Part shown: piece after piece, positions 35,880-49,200 of the stretch | Numbering within the stretch: the stretch's first letter is position 1 | How the letters are laid out: every line of letters starts with the position of its first letter | Translations under genes and position numbers: made by a program | Assembly (NCBI GenBank): GCA_022702705.1 | Contig: CM040426.1 | Location: 75,661,306 to 75,725,305 of the forward strand | DNA: 64,000 nucleotides | Direction of reading: 5' to 3' | From: Papilionanthe hookeriana x Papilionanthe teres | Taxonomy: Eukaryota > Streptophyta > Magnoliopsida > Asparagales > Orchidaceae | The notes under the pieces: model-generated | Database searches by the model: none | Seen by the model: the letters and a program-made list of their open reading frames with translations, nothing else | Told to the model about the DNA's origin: nothing

Positions 35880-38800
35880 CTAATGGTATGTATAAAATGT
35901 GTACGATGTTTATATATTATTTTTACCATTTATGGTATCACTTTTATACTTTATGGGGTATCAATTGTGTTTATGAAGAATAAAGGAAGGATTGAAGCCT
36001 ATGGATCATATGGAGCAATTTGGCTAGGGCAGTTCAAGCACCATAGCAAACACCTAGGCATTTGGTGATGATCCCCATTCAGCCAAAATAATAGAGCACT
36101 TGGAAACCCAAGGTTTACGTGCCCCATCCATCATTATCTTAACATGCAAAAGATAGAGCTAGCCCCATGCACATGTGCCTAGGTGGCATGTTCTGAAAAC
36201 TTGACACCGCCCTCTGGCACCTAGGCACCCAAAACCAAATTTAGGTAATTTTCATGATTTAGAGATGGTTGAAGAGAGACAATGGCTTAAATTAACAATT
36301 TCTCTCACAAAGAGAATGGCCCATTTGAGAGAGTTGGAGATCAATATTTGAGAGTCAAGAATGCACATCCAATAGTGTTTTATTTCTTTAGTATTCTAGG
36401 CTTTCTTTACTTAGTGTGTGTGTGTGTGGAGAGAGAGACATTTTAACGCGTGATTGTAAGAGTAAGGATAGAGCACTTGCAATCAAGTAAGAAGGGATTT
36501 ATGAGTGGTGTGCATCTCTTGGGAACAAAGATTGTAATTTTATAGAGCTCTATCTTTCTTAAACTCTTATTCGCATATTTTTATTTTGTGAATGAAGGTG
36601 TTATTTTCATTTCAAATCATGCATAGTATGTAAATTTCCTCTCTCCCAAAGATTGATATTCATTGAAATCTAGAAAAAAAAAGTATATTTTGATTTTTGG
36701 AACTTTTAATTTATGATTTTATTATTTTAACCTTCTAAACTTTACAATCGAACTAGACATTTAAATTATAATCTAGGACAATCGAAAGAAGACTAGAAGC
36801 ATAAACAAGTTAAAACACAAGAGTTTAATGGAATATGAGTATTGTTAGTAGATTCTTACAAACTTAGTAAGGAATATAAAGGCCTAGGAATTATTGCAAG
36901 GTTAAACAAATCAAATTGATGATGATATTTTTAATGCTTTTTATATGTAGAGAAAAGTATAAAAAGTAACAAGCCCCATTTGACAACTACTATAGAAAAA
37001 TCATTTGGAAGAATTTGAATTTCATTGAACCTGTTCAAGGAAGATTCTCGTAAGTATTAGAAAACTCTTCTCCTAACTTAAGTTTTTATTTTGAAATTAG
37101 GGTTTATACTCTTTAAATTTTCACAAACTTTTCACACATCAAACTAATCATTGTATTAGTAAACTAGAATATCTTCTTTTTAAAATTTAAATCATTCTCT
37201 ATAGGCTCGATACATAGACTCATAATCTGTATAAAACTTGATCGACATATATACTTATGTGATTGACATCTATGTCACTACTGAGTTGATCAACGTTTGG
37301 GCATTGTTGTCGGGGAACAACATTAGTTTTTCAATTTAGAAGAATTTTAGTTGAAAGTTTTAAAGTTTATGATTAAAACCTATATTGTTATAATGTTTTG
37401 TATTTTATTGTGTATTTTCAAGTTTCTGGGTTATTATTTATAGTGTTAAAAACTCTAAAATTATTATGATTTGTGTTTTCTTTTTGTTTATTGCACGTAT
37501 ATTTATTCAATTTATGATTTGAGTAATTTATATTATTTGTTAGGTTTGGGTTACTAGTTAGTCCAGACGTGTATGCGTATACCTGAATCTGTTAACCTAG
37601 TGTCATTTCACCCTAAAATAAGAAATAATAAAAAAATAAAAACACAAAAAAACTTAAAAGAGTTAGAAAAAATGGGAAACAAGCCTGAAGAGAATGTTCA
37701 ACCTAGACCACTTAGGGATTTTGTCAACCCTTCGGTAGAAGAGATTCACTAGAGTATTCATAACCCTAGCGTAGAAGCTAACAATTTTGATCTAAAACTT
37801 GTTATAAATGAAATGGTTTAGAAACAAAAAATTTTGAACGTCACCCACTGAATACCCAAATTTACACTTATCTAGTTTCTCAAAGCCATGCACAACTTTC
37901 ATGTATAATGATGTCTCCAATAATATTGATAGACTTATGTTGCTTTCATTTTTCCTTAGAGATAAGGTTAAGATAAGGCTTAACTCATTACTAGTATGTT
38001 TCATAACCACTTGAATGACTTGGCCCAAATATTTCTAGCAAAATACTTTCCACCTTCTAAAACTATCAAGCTTAGAAATGATATTACGTCTTTCATCCAG
38101 ATGGATAATGAGTCATTTATGAGGCATCAAAGAGATTTAAGGATCTTATTCAAAAATGCCCATACCATACCTTACCTAACTGATTCATCATTCAAACATT
38201 CTATAATTGGTGGGTGAGATCATTGTGATTGATCATGTATGCTACAATAGGGGGTAGTTAATGCAGATTTTTTTGAGGGGGACCAATATATTGATTGAGA
38301 AGATTAGCTATAAATAATTTTTTATGACTTTCTAAGAGAGTGGACTTGAGAAAAGTAGTCAACATTCATGAATAAGATATTCTATCAATTTTGATTGCTC
38401 GTGTAATTACAATATTCAAAATGTTCGACACTCTAAGCTTAAATTATGCACTGGGAACACTAATAATTTGAGAAAACTTATGGATAAGTAGTAGATCCTA
38501 GTGTTACACCTATGGACTTCTGAATGTAATAAATAATAAACCCAAAAACCTCAATTCTAATACATATAACCCAATTTGGAGAAATAACATAAGAATTCCA
38601 ATTAAAATAATAGTTAAATGTAGAAAATTAACCATGGAGTAGTTACCAACCATATTTCTTATGCAATAATCTCAACCTAGGACCACCTAAATTTACCTCC
38701 GATACTCAATTTAAAGAGAATAGATAATCATTGAAAAAAATAGTGCTACAAATGGGAAATCAGATACTAAGTAAAGCTGCAACCATTATAAGTTTTAAGA

Positions 38801-38990
38801 TAAAATTAGGATAATTAGCTAGCTAACTCATTGAATCATGTACCCCAAATAATGTTACCAAGCAACATTGAAGTGAATACTGAGGACTAAAAAAAGAACA
38901 AAGCAACTTCATTAGACTTAGAATTAGAAAGGTGTTAGACAAGGTAGAAAGGGAAGAGCCTAGAGAAGAAGTGCTTAATTCTTAGCCTGA
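35880..38990 (+). mobile_element. Decayed Athila-like Ty3/gypsy leader and gag
   Basis: A PBS-like tgggcattgttgtcgggga (37298-37316) resembles the Asp-tRNA-type PBS (tggcgccgttgccgggga) of Athila/Tat elements. The sequence upstream from about 35880, with cacctaggc words, is then the probable 5' LTR or leader. Downstream, gag remnants extend to about 38990. No protease, RT or integrase follows, so the element is truncated. Confidence 0.7.
37680..38990 (+). pseudogene. Athila-type gag remnant
   Basis: Read across several stops and shifts, it shows LRDFVNPSVEEIH, then VEANNFDLKLVINEMV (family: A-NFELKP-LI-MVQ). From 37996 an open piece follows: MFHNHLNDLAQIFLAKYFPP, SKTIKLRNDITSFIQMDNES and HQRDLRILFKNA, the WD-L-FL-KYFP retrotransposon-gag block. 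Further down come YSNTYNPIWRN (about 38560) and LPSNIEVNTED (about 38855), both late Athila gag landmarks. The reading frame is destroyed. Confidence 0.82.
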
Positions 38991-39039
38991 GTGACCCATT
39001 AAAAAAAAAAAATCTAGTAATAATTTGTTTTGAATATCT

Positions 39040-39285
39040 GTTTATTATAGAAGCTCAATCATGATTAAATATCTAGCAATTTGATTGAAAATTTCAATGT
39101 ATACTTAGCAATGAATCTTTCTTATCTGGGTTGAATAATATGATCACTTAATTGCAGACTCAAAATGTGTTTATTATAGAAGCTCTATCATGATTAGTTG
39201 AAGCTATCTAGAATTTTGATTGAAACTTACAATGCACACTTAGCAATGAATCTTTTTCTATAGGTTGACTAATATGATCACTTAT
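39040..39285 (+). repeat. 129-bp tandem duplication
   Basis: Copy 1 starts gtttattatagaagctc at 39040 and copy 2 starts gtttattatagaagctct at 39169. Both end with aatatgatcactta. Divergence is moderate, with small indels. Confidence 0.8.
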
Positions 39286-40202
39286 TAATCTTTCTTCACA
39301 AGTATTTTTTTTTACAAATTTTAAATAAAAATAAAATATAATTTCTCTGTATTCTCTTTACATAAAACAAAATAAATTTAAGTATTTTGAATACACTATT
39401 TTTTATTTTACTTTATATGCATATAACCAAACAAAAAAATAATTTATATGCATTTACTTTACAGAAAACTAAATAATCTATTAAAGACATAGTACACTGT
39501 ATTCTATTTAATTATGTATTTTTTTTAGACGTCCAGACCGCTCCAAATGATTTCTTACTATTTCTATTAATTGTTCATTCTATTTTTCATTTTATTATAA
39601 CAATACCTTAAATTGATGATACTTTCTCTCTTTTATAATAAACAAACCGATTAGTAAGTCGGCTTTAACCAGTAGACTAAAGCTCGAGCATGAGCTCAAA
39701 CTCGTTCAAATTAATCAAGCTCAAGATTATGACAAGGGTGACTCAAGCTTGACTCAACTCATTTACAACCCTACCCTAAACTCGTAATCCATAGAGCTAA
39801 AATACAAAATTTAGATATCACAATTCTCATATATTTGCATAAATAATACCTAAAATTTTATATTTTAATGCATAACATTTAAATATTTAATATTACATAA
39901 AAAAATACCACTACTTTTGAAAGGTGAAATACATTTTTATGATATAAATTATGCAATGCCTTGACACGTTACATAATTACATTTTAAAAAAAAATGGGAT
40001 AATCACATACAGCCCACCTGAAAAGTTGTTATTTACAAATTTGTCCTTCCCCGTAAATTTGGAATTAGGGCAGTGGAAATCACGCGGCTTGCCTGCCCGG
40101 CTGCAAAGCGAGACAACCTATGCACAAAACTCTCAGCAAATCCGATCAAATCTTGATCTTTTCAAGTTTATCTGATCAATCTCTGAGTTCTAATCTGGGA
40201 AG
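39286..40202 (+). promoter_or_regulatory. Upstream region and 5' leader of SYF2
   Basis: AT-rich to about 40000. Then 40040-40202 is GC-richer (ccttccccg, cacgcggcttgcctgcccggc) and leads into the first ATG. No TATA box is evident close to this stretch, as is common for housekeeping genes. Transcription start is not determinable by eye. Confidence 0.45.
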
Positions 40203-43200
40203 ATGGAGAAGAATGCTAGAGTTCATCCCGAATGTATCAACGCCTCCAATCCGTACCATGAATGCGTCGACTACTGCTACAGGAAGATTGCTGAAGCAAA
40301 AGCCCTTGATGCTGAGAAATTAGGTTTTTTTTTTTTCTTTTCTGCTCAATTTTATGTTCTCAGCATAAACAGTAGTTTTGCTTTTCATTACTCTACATTA
40401 TTGATTTTTTTTTTCTTTTCGATTGTTGTTATTTATAGACGAAGATCATGACGGCTTGAAGGATTCGGAAGAGCGGGCAGTGCATCCGGATTGTATCAAT
40501 GCATCGAATCCGTACCACGAGTGCAGCGAATTCTGCTTCAGGAGAATTGCTGAGATGAAGGAGAGGATTGCTGGGTATGAACAAGGTCTGTTTGCTTGCA
40601 TCCTTTTCTCTTTGTTAGTACTTATATCTGTTATGTTGAGTAACATAATTGATGTAAATTTCCGAAATTTTACTATGTTTTTTTATGAGAATTTTATTAT
40701 AATTTTGGCTGCCCTAAAGATTAGGGCTGTAAGAACCGCACAATCAAATCATAGTGAAAACTGTAACGGTGATGACATGAAGTAACCATCAATTTGGCGA
40801 AGTATTCTTTGTGTGTTTTGTCTGTCATTTTTTTTTTAATGGTTTCTGTCATTTTGCTCTTGTTGATTGAATCAGGCTTCTCTTATTCACCAACTCTACT
40901 TAAGTTTGTTTTAACATTGAAGTTGTTACTTTTTTGGTACCTGAAAACATCAATTTCTGGGTCCAAATATTTTCTTCAGGCTGTCAATAGATTGAATTGT
41001 TTCTTCTACAATTGGATGTTATGTGGGATTTGCTTTCATGAAATGATCATAGTTTAACAATTTTGGTATCCAGGTTAGAAAATGCATATTTTGGAGTTTT
41101 GCTTTTTATAAAGCTCATAATTTTGGTCAATCTTAAATATTCATGAATTTTTTGTCTATCATTTTATATAAAATCAAAGCTATAAATGGAAACTGAGAAG
41201 ATGAGAACGTTTTGGTTTCATCATTTCATTGGTAATCCATTTGATATCTAAGGTGTCTATGCAATTTAAGGTAACCTTCCATATATCCCAGATTGTTGGG
41301 AACCTATTGCACTAGTTACTAGCCTTTCTTAGTGGGGTAGCATGGGTTGGATACATTAACCTTCTTGAGCTTTGTTTAACGAAATTCAAGGAAAGAAATT
41401 ACCATATTCGTAGTTGTTAGATTGACCTACTTGGTTATATGCAATTAGAATCAGTGTATAAACCTTCTTAGTACAAGTTAGATTTTGTCAAAAGTCACAC
41501 AAAATTAATTTAGGGGCTGTTTGGGATCAATTTTTGTTTTGTTTTTTGTTTCTGAAAAATAGGAAACAAACATAAAAACTGTATTTGCTTATTTGTTTTT
41601 TGTTTTATTTCTGTTTTTTTTTTGTTTTTGGGAGAATAATTCTGTCATTAAAATACTAAAACTGGAAAAACATGTTTGTCAGCTTTTAAAACACCGAAAA
41701 CAACCCTTCGTCTCGCTCGTCTCCCTCATGATAGTCGATGATGCCAAACGCCTTCGCTCTCCAACTCCATCTAAATATTTTTTTCATGCAATTTTTCGGC
41801 GTTGAGGGTGTCCACTGGCAAGATCCGACCGGCGTTCCGCGCAACAAGGGGCATCGTGAAAGGTTCGAAGCCCCTAGGGCACGAACGTAGATAATAATCC
41901 CTATTTCGGTCTTCTCCGAGAAGCCGAAGCAACAAGAAGCGAAAGAAAAATGGAAGAACATGAATATTGTTCCCCGCCTAATATCTCTGATATGAAAGCC
42001 GTTACACACGAGGCTTGCGGCGGTGGATGTATAGGAAGGACGATGTCGAAGATGGCGGCGATGGCGGTGAGTAGAAGCAGAGGAGGAAGCCACTGGTGAG
42101 CGAGACGCAGAGTGCCAATGGGATTTTGGAGCAACCAGTGGAGCCGAAACACAAAACTCCTCCTTCCACCGACAATCGTTATCTCGACATTACACGCCTG
42201 TCTTATATCCAATAAGCAACTGGAAGGAAATCTTTTCTTAACATTAGTAATAATTCTATCGTATTTATTTTGTCTTGAGATCTTTATTATATTTGCAGAA
42301 ATTTTATTTATACAAATCTCAATGCAATTTAATGGAATGGAAATATCTCTCGTGTAGTGGATTCTATTGGAATTTTTTTTTATGGAGTTCGGAGATTTCT
42401 ATTGGCTCTTTTTTTTTCGTTTTTGATATTTATTTTTTTTGGGATGCTTCTTTGTATTAAACATCATAACTATTTATGTTTTTTATGTCGCTTCTTTTTA
42501 AAATTCATCGTTTCAAATTTTAAATTGAATTGGGAGTAAGATGAGTTCATAATGCAACTTATATATTCATAATTGTATGCACACCCAAAGAACTTAATAG
42601 GTCAAATTAAATTGGCTGAGTGGTGAGGATAATTTGGGCTAAGTTAGTGACATGTCTAATTAGACCCACCAACCTGCGGAGGGAGTTAACAAGTAAATTC
42701 AGATCAAACCGACTCATAAGACAGAAATCCTTCTTTTTTTGGGAAGGGGAAAAAAAAGTTTTTATAATCCTTTTTTTTCCGGGAAGGGGAGAAAAGGGAA
42801 AATCGACGTTAGCCGTGCACAGAATCTCAACAATATGATGTCCTCCTCAAGCAACATTGATGTTCCGGACGTGCTCGAGCAGTCTGTTTCGTCATTCGAG
42901 GTTGTTTGGACAAAATCTTCGACGATTGAGCGAATTTAAGTCTAATTCACGCGCGGTGTAGCGAATGAGATCCGTTGGTCCGATCAAAGCTGTTCGACAG
43001 ACAAAATGACGACCAAATAATTTGTTATAGATATATTCCTAATGTTATAATAAAATATTTAGATGTTTATATCAAACACCATAGCTGCTTTGTTATAGAT
43101 TTGATCCAAGCTTAGTATGGACAGAGCATCATTTTTATTTTCCAACTCATGATATCTTAGGCATATTTGAGTTTCTGCAAACTGCTTGCCAATTCCATGA

Positions 43201-46200
43201 GCAAGATTTTACTGGTTGAACCAGCTGTGAGTAATACTTGTTCTATAACCAATGAGCAGTTGCTCAAATGACCTTACAAAGTGTTACGTTAGAGGCTTTA
43301 CTTATTCCGATGAACCTCATCCCCCAATTTCTTATCTTTTTTCTTGTCCTTTTTTTACACCGAGACCTCACTCAAAGTAAACAAAATTCTCGGTGCCCAA
43401 ACCAAATAATTCTACAGTTATACACAACTTCTTGTACGGGAAGCCAGCGGAGGAATGATCTTGCACCATCCCACTCTATAATGAATACTTTCCATTCCCA
43501 TGTAAAACTTTAGGATCTAGATTTTTTATATGAACTAAATAGGTTGAGATTGCTTCAAATCATCATTTGTGGCATTTCTTGTTGCAGTAAATCAAAGGAG
43601 TCAATTGAAGAAGAGCTTCACAACATTTAGGTGCTGTCTGGTAAAGGATTTAGAGCAGGATTTAAGTTAAATCCTGTCAGGTGGCCATTTTGGACAACTT
43701 AAATCCTGATTTTCTAAGTCCAAATTTCAACCTTTTCGGCATAAATCTCGGATTTAATAAATGTGTAGTAAATCCGGAAATGTGTGGAGATAATAAATGG
43801 TATGAACAGGATTACTTTTCTCAATGGTATCGTGTAGGAGTGGTGCGGAATGAGAAGAAAGATGGGAGTTTTTGTGGTCTCTATACACTGCAAGCCTGTC
43901 GTTGCCATCTCAGCTAGCTCTAATTGTGACTGCATCTCGAGGATTGGTCATGAAGACGATGGTTTTGGGCGTAATAGGGAGAGGGTCGGGCACATAGTAG
44001 AGGGTTTCGGGTAGACAGGGGAAGGGTTTTTTTGGGCAAAACTGAGAGGGGAAGTGACATAGGAGAGAGTTTCGGGCAGAGAGGGGAAGGGACTCATAGG
44101 TTTATGGTTTTAATTTAATTTTATTTAAGTTATTTTTTTTAATTTAAGTGATTATAATTAATAATTAATTAATATATTATCAGATTAATTAAAATTAGAT
44201 AATTTATTAGTTAATAATTGATAGTTATTTAATAAAAATAATATATATTTTAAATTTTTATTTATTTATTAAAATTTTAATTAATTATTAATTAATTTAA
44301 TTAATGAACAATTAATTATTAATTGATAAATATTAAATTATCGATTAATAAATAATTAGTTTAATAAAATTTTTATTAATAATTAATTAGTTTAGTGAAT
44401 AATTAATGATTAATTAGCATAATTAGGAATAAAATTAAAATTGAATTTTATTAAATTTAATAATTAATTTCTATCATTGTAATAAAATAATCAAAGTTTA
44501 TTTATATTTTGTATTATAACAAATTTAACAGACTTTTAAATTCTGTCACTAGTTACTAAACAATTTTATATGATTTATCTGGTTTTGTTAAATCCATTGC
44601 CAGACAGCTTTTAGGATTGAATCAATTCAGGATTTACTAAATCCGGATTTATAGGATTTTGTAAGTCCTAATAACTTAAATACTATAGGTTGCCAAACAG
44701 CCCATTAGTGTTGCTTCTTTTATAGGATAAATCTTGTGTAATAGTTGTCATACCATTGTAACCATTGCCATGTGGTCTTTTTTATTTTCTTTTTGCCCAT
44801 CGCAAGTTGGGAATTTATTATTGTGTAAGTGAAGATTGAACCCAAAATTGTAATTTTCAAGATATTTACTAACAAGACTAGTTGGCACCCACAATATTAT
44901 CTGAACCTGTGTTGTTTTCATGTTGATTTGTAATTGTTTTACGGTCATGTGTGTTATGTTTGTAAGTGGTAGGCTTTAAGTGATTTATTAAGTCGACCAT
45001 ATGTTTATATCAGTAGGTTGAAGGAGGTGTCTGGAAATTTGCCTTTTACATGGGCCATTCAAAGTGTTCGGCTTAGCCTATGATGCCATTAAGACTGTCA
45101 TGTCATCTGAGGAATTTAAAAGGGCAATCTGATATTTCACTCCTTAAATGTACATTTTCCTTCGATATATATCATCTTTAAATGAGAACATAGACATTGT
45201 CATCATCATGTTATTGATGTGAACCATGATTTATGTTGTAATTATTGTTATGTTGGCCAACATGGTTTTGATAATTTGATTTGACACGAGTAGAGGGTAT
45301 GTTGTATATTTGGTATATTCTGTGAATTGATATACTTATTGCTTTAGAGATTTGAGTATGGAATTAATTTAATTTAAGTTTGGAATGATTTTGTCAATGT
45401 TATCCATGATTTTTTTTTCCATTTTCCCATCTGAGGTTAACTTCTCTACATCCCTTTTATGCTTATTCCTTATCAGAAGGAAATGCTATTAAACAAGCAA
45501 TGATGCTAGTACAATTGTTTCAGTTAACAAAGATGCCATGGCATTCAAATTTAGCAAGATAACGTTGATGCGGTGCAAAATAAATTACTTTATGATTAAA
45601 ATCCTTCAAAATTTTTATGCTTTCGACTTTCTATTCTTAGCAGCCTTGGGAACATATAGAAGTTATTTTTTTAGACTCCAATGGACATGAAATTAGGTGG
45701 TCTAATCAATTTCAACGGGTCACTCAACAAATTTAAAGAGGTGTTGATCAAGAAACAACCATTCTCTCTAGTGCGACTATATTAATAAACTTTCTTGCTA
45801 AAACTTTTGCATATAACAATGTCTAAATTTCAGCAATTTATATACAGAAGCACTTACCAAAGCCTACGTTGGGCGGACAGTGCATGCTTCGATGGTTAAC
45901 TTACAACAAATGGAGTCCCCTAGATATAGATCTATCATATGATACTAGGATGGTAATCTTAGATAAAAATCAATCTAAACTAAAAATTAGAAAAGATTTT
46001 TTTATCTTAGAACAATGTTGAATCATCCTTCTCTTTCATTCACAACACGTTATTTAATAGTTTGGCTTTGAGAGCTAGCTAATTCCTCTTCATTTACTTC
46101 ATCAATGATCATAGTTGGGTACGTTGCAGGCCAGGTTAGTTTGAAGTTAAAGACAAAATGGGCATGAATATCATCGTCTGACCAGATGTCTCGAGAAAGG

Positions 46201-49200
46201 TAGCTATGTGTTTAGTTTTTTGACATTGCCCAACTCTTGTAAAAACCAATTAGAGACTTAAATCTTTTTTTGACTATATGTTTGAATATGAGCCAACTTG
46301 CTTTACATTCTTATTTTGATTACTAATTGATCTGATTACAATTGAAAGCTTCCTTCTTTCTCCATTCTAACTTGGCGATAATTGCCAGACATTGAGTAGG
46401 TCAGTCTAGTTTCAAGTTGGGCCTAAATGGGTTGGTTAAACATAATAATTTGTTGATGCGATCAATCTCAACGATTTAAATTTTGTTGCTGCTATTATTA
46501 TTATTATTTTGTTGCTGTTGTTGTTGTTGTTTTGCTTTATTAATCCGGTTGGATTAATGCTTCATTAATCATGCTTGTCCAATTTTTGGATTCTCTTATG
46601 AAATTTACCCACACATTGATAAAATATTGTTGAGGCTTTAGCACAAGCCAACCTGAGCCTATATGCTACTTCCTTCATCCCTTATTGCTCAAAAACTCTC
46701 CTTCTGAGTGCCCATCCATTTTCTGCTCCGCCTATCCATAAAAAGACGTTATGTAACTTGAATGTTTGATATTTGACTAAGGGAATTTAATTTCTGTACC
46801 CCTAAGTAATTTTTATCATGCAAGCTTTATTTTGTGATTTTATGATTCATTTGCACAAGAAATGTTGGGGGATGAGTAGTATCTTTGTCTGTTAGGTTTA
46901 AGCGGGTAATATACTAATATTTAGCTTAATTCCTTCCAAATGTTATCTTCAGGCCTTACTAAATTTAAAAATATATTGCATGAAGCATTGAAGTTTGAAT
47001 TAAATTATGTTTTTGGAAGTAGTTACCTCCTCAGTACTTTATCAAAAAGCTGAACCTTTGGGTTTAAATTACCCAAAAATTGCATATTTGTCTTTTCTAG
47101 TTTCTGTTTATCTTCTTGCAAAATTTTCATTTCTCTGCTCTCATTCATCACACGTCATGCATTAGTAGTGACTTGTACCTTTTTATTATGCTAATTGCGT
47201 TTTATTTGCAGGAAAGCAACATAATGATAATGTAGCATCCTCAAAAGATGCCTCTGTTCAAAGTGAAGTGACACCTCATCAATTATCTCAATCTGACCTT
47301 CAAAATGATGAAAATGAGGACAACCATTCTCAAAATATTGCCGAAGCAGCATATCCAAATCTCAATGAAAGGCAGAAGAAATTGTTTGACTTGAGGCTTA
47401 AAATGGTAAATATGTGCTTCATCAAAATACCACATGCATTAAAAAAATTTCTGTTTGTTTGACTTTTATGGAAACTTTTCTTTTTGGTTTTGCAGAATGA
47501 GGCTAGAAAAGCGAACCAAATAGCCATGGTTGCTGAAAAAAGAAAATCGGAAGGTGAATTTGAATCAAGGGGTGTGTCCAAAGAAAAATGGCTGGAGGAT
47601 AGAAAAAAGAAGATTGGAAAGTTACTTGATTCTAATGGTTTGGATTTGAGCAAGGCTTACATGCTTGATACACAGGAGGCAGCTGAAGCGAAGTACAAGA
47701 ATTGGGAAAAGGATCCTGCTCCATTTGGTTGGGATGGTTGGTATTTTGTTGAGCACCCTTCATTCAAGATTTTTTGTGTAGTTGTCTTAAATTCCTTTTT
47801 TGTTAAGTTAATGCATGAATTATCCCTAGATTATGGCTGTTCAACTGCTTGGCTTCGTATAACTTTTAGTTGTTCGTGTTGTAATTTATAATCCAAAGTG
47901 AGCTATCCATGAACTAGTCTGAGGGGACGTAACATTTTGTTTATTGCTGTTCATGTCTGAACTAATATTCTTTCCCATGAAAGAAAAGGTTTGATAATGC
48001 TGTGAAAGCTTAATTATTCTACTGGTCAGTAATTTCTGATTTTTTTTTCAGACAACTTATTTTCATTTTTTTACTTATCGCTTTAAGCTGTCTAGCTTTT
48101 ATTGCTTCATTTCTGCAAAATCATCTATTGTTTTTCGAGTTACAAAACTACCTTTTGTTAATATGTAGTCAATTTTATGCTGATAAAATCTTCTATATTC
48201 AGTTTTCAACCAGAGAACATTGTACAATGCCTACAAGAAGCGCACAAAGAAAATAGAAATTGACATGGATGCTTACAATAAAGCAAAGGAAGCGGATCCA
48301 GAATTCTATCGTGATGCTGCCAGCCTTCAATATGGGAAGGTAATGTAGTAATGTTGACCCTCACGAGCCCTAGACTACTGGGTTTTGATGATAATCAACC
48401 TATTTGTGGAGAGTACTAATGCAGATATTTCAGCGAAGCACCAAGCTCAGCTCAGCTCAGTTCAGTCAGCTCGGGGAGTTAGAGCAGGAATAGTGCTAGG
48501 TAATTAGGTGTGAACAAATTTTGTTCTTACATAATATTAAAATAGTTACTCACAATACTTTCATGATCGTATCATAACATTTTGCATTTATAAATTTTCT
48601 AAGTCTAAAAATAAAATACATAGAAAATCAAATAATTATTATTTGGGAAAATTTGAGTATTTAACTTAAAACTTTCTTAAATTAATTAATTAAATGTCAA
48701 ATGGAGTTCATTAAATTCTAATAATTAACAATATTATATTTCATCATTTTGTTTCAACTTATTTTGACACTCAATTGGACATCATGGAGAAAAAAAGGTT
48801 CATATAGCCGACCCCACTTAGAGGGATAAATGCTTGTTGTTGTTTCAACTTATTTCCAAAAAAAGTTGCCATTTTATGATTGTCAAGTTGAAATTATTCT
48901 TTTGATAATGTAGGAGAGACAATAACAATTAGGATAATTTAAAAGAATAATTTAGATAATTTACAAATTTTTGGTTGAATTTTAAACCAATTTTTATATC
49001 ATTAATGTTGTGATATTATTAGGATTTAGTAAACTCTATTTGAGGTTTAATTGAGTATTTTAAGAATGGTTGTAAGTGAAATATTCAAATTTTCCCAAAT
49101 AATACTTGTTTGATTTTTTTTTATATATTTTATTTTTTATTTACAAAATTTATGTCATGCAAAATGCTATAATAAAATCATAGAAGTGTTGTGAACAACT

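Noticed and set aside
47330..47653. Minus-strand 107-codon frame
   Set aside because: It is the antisense of SYF2 exons 3 and 4.
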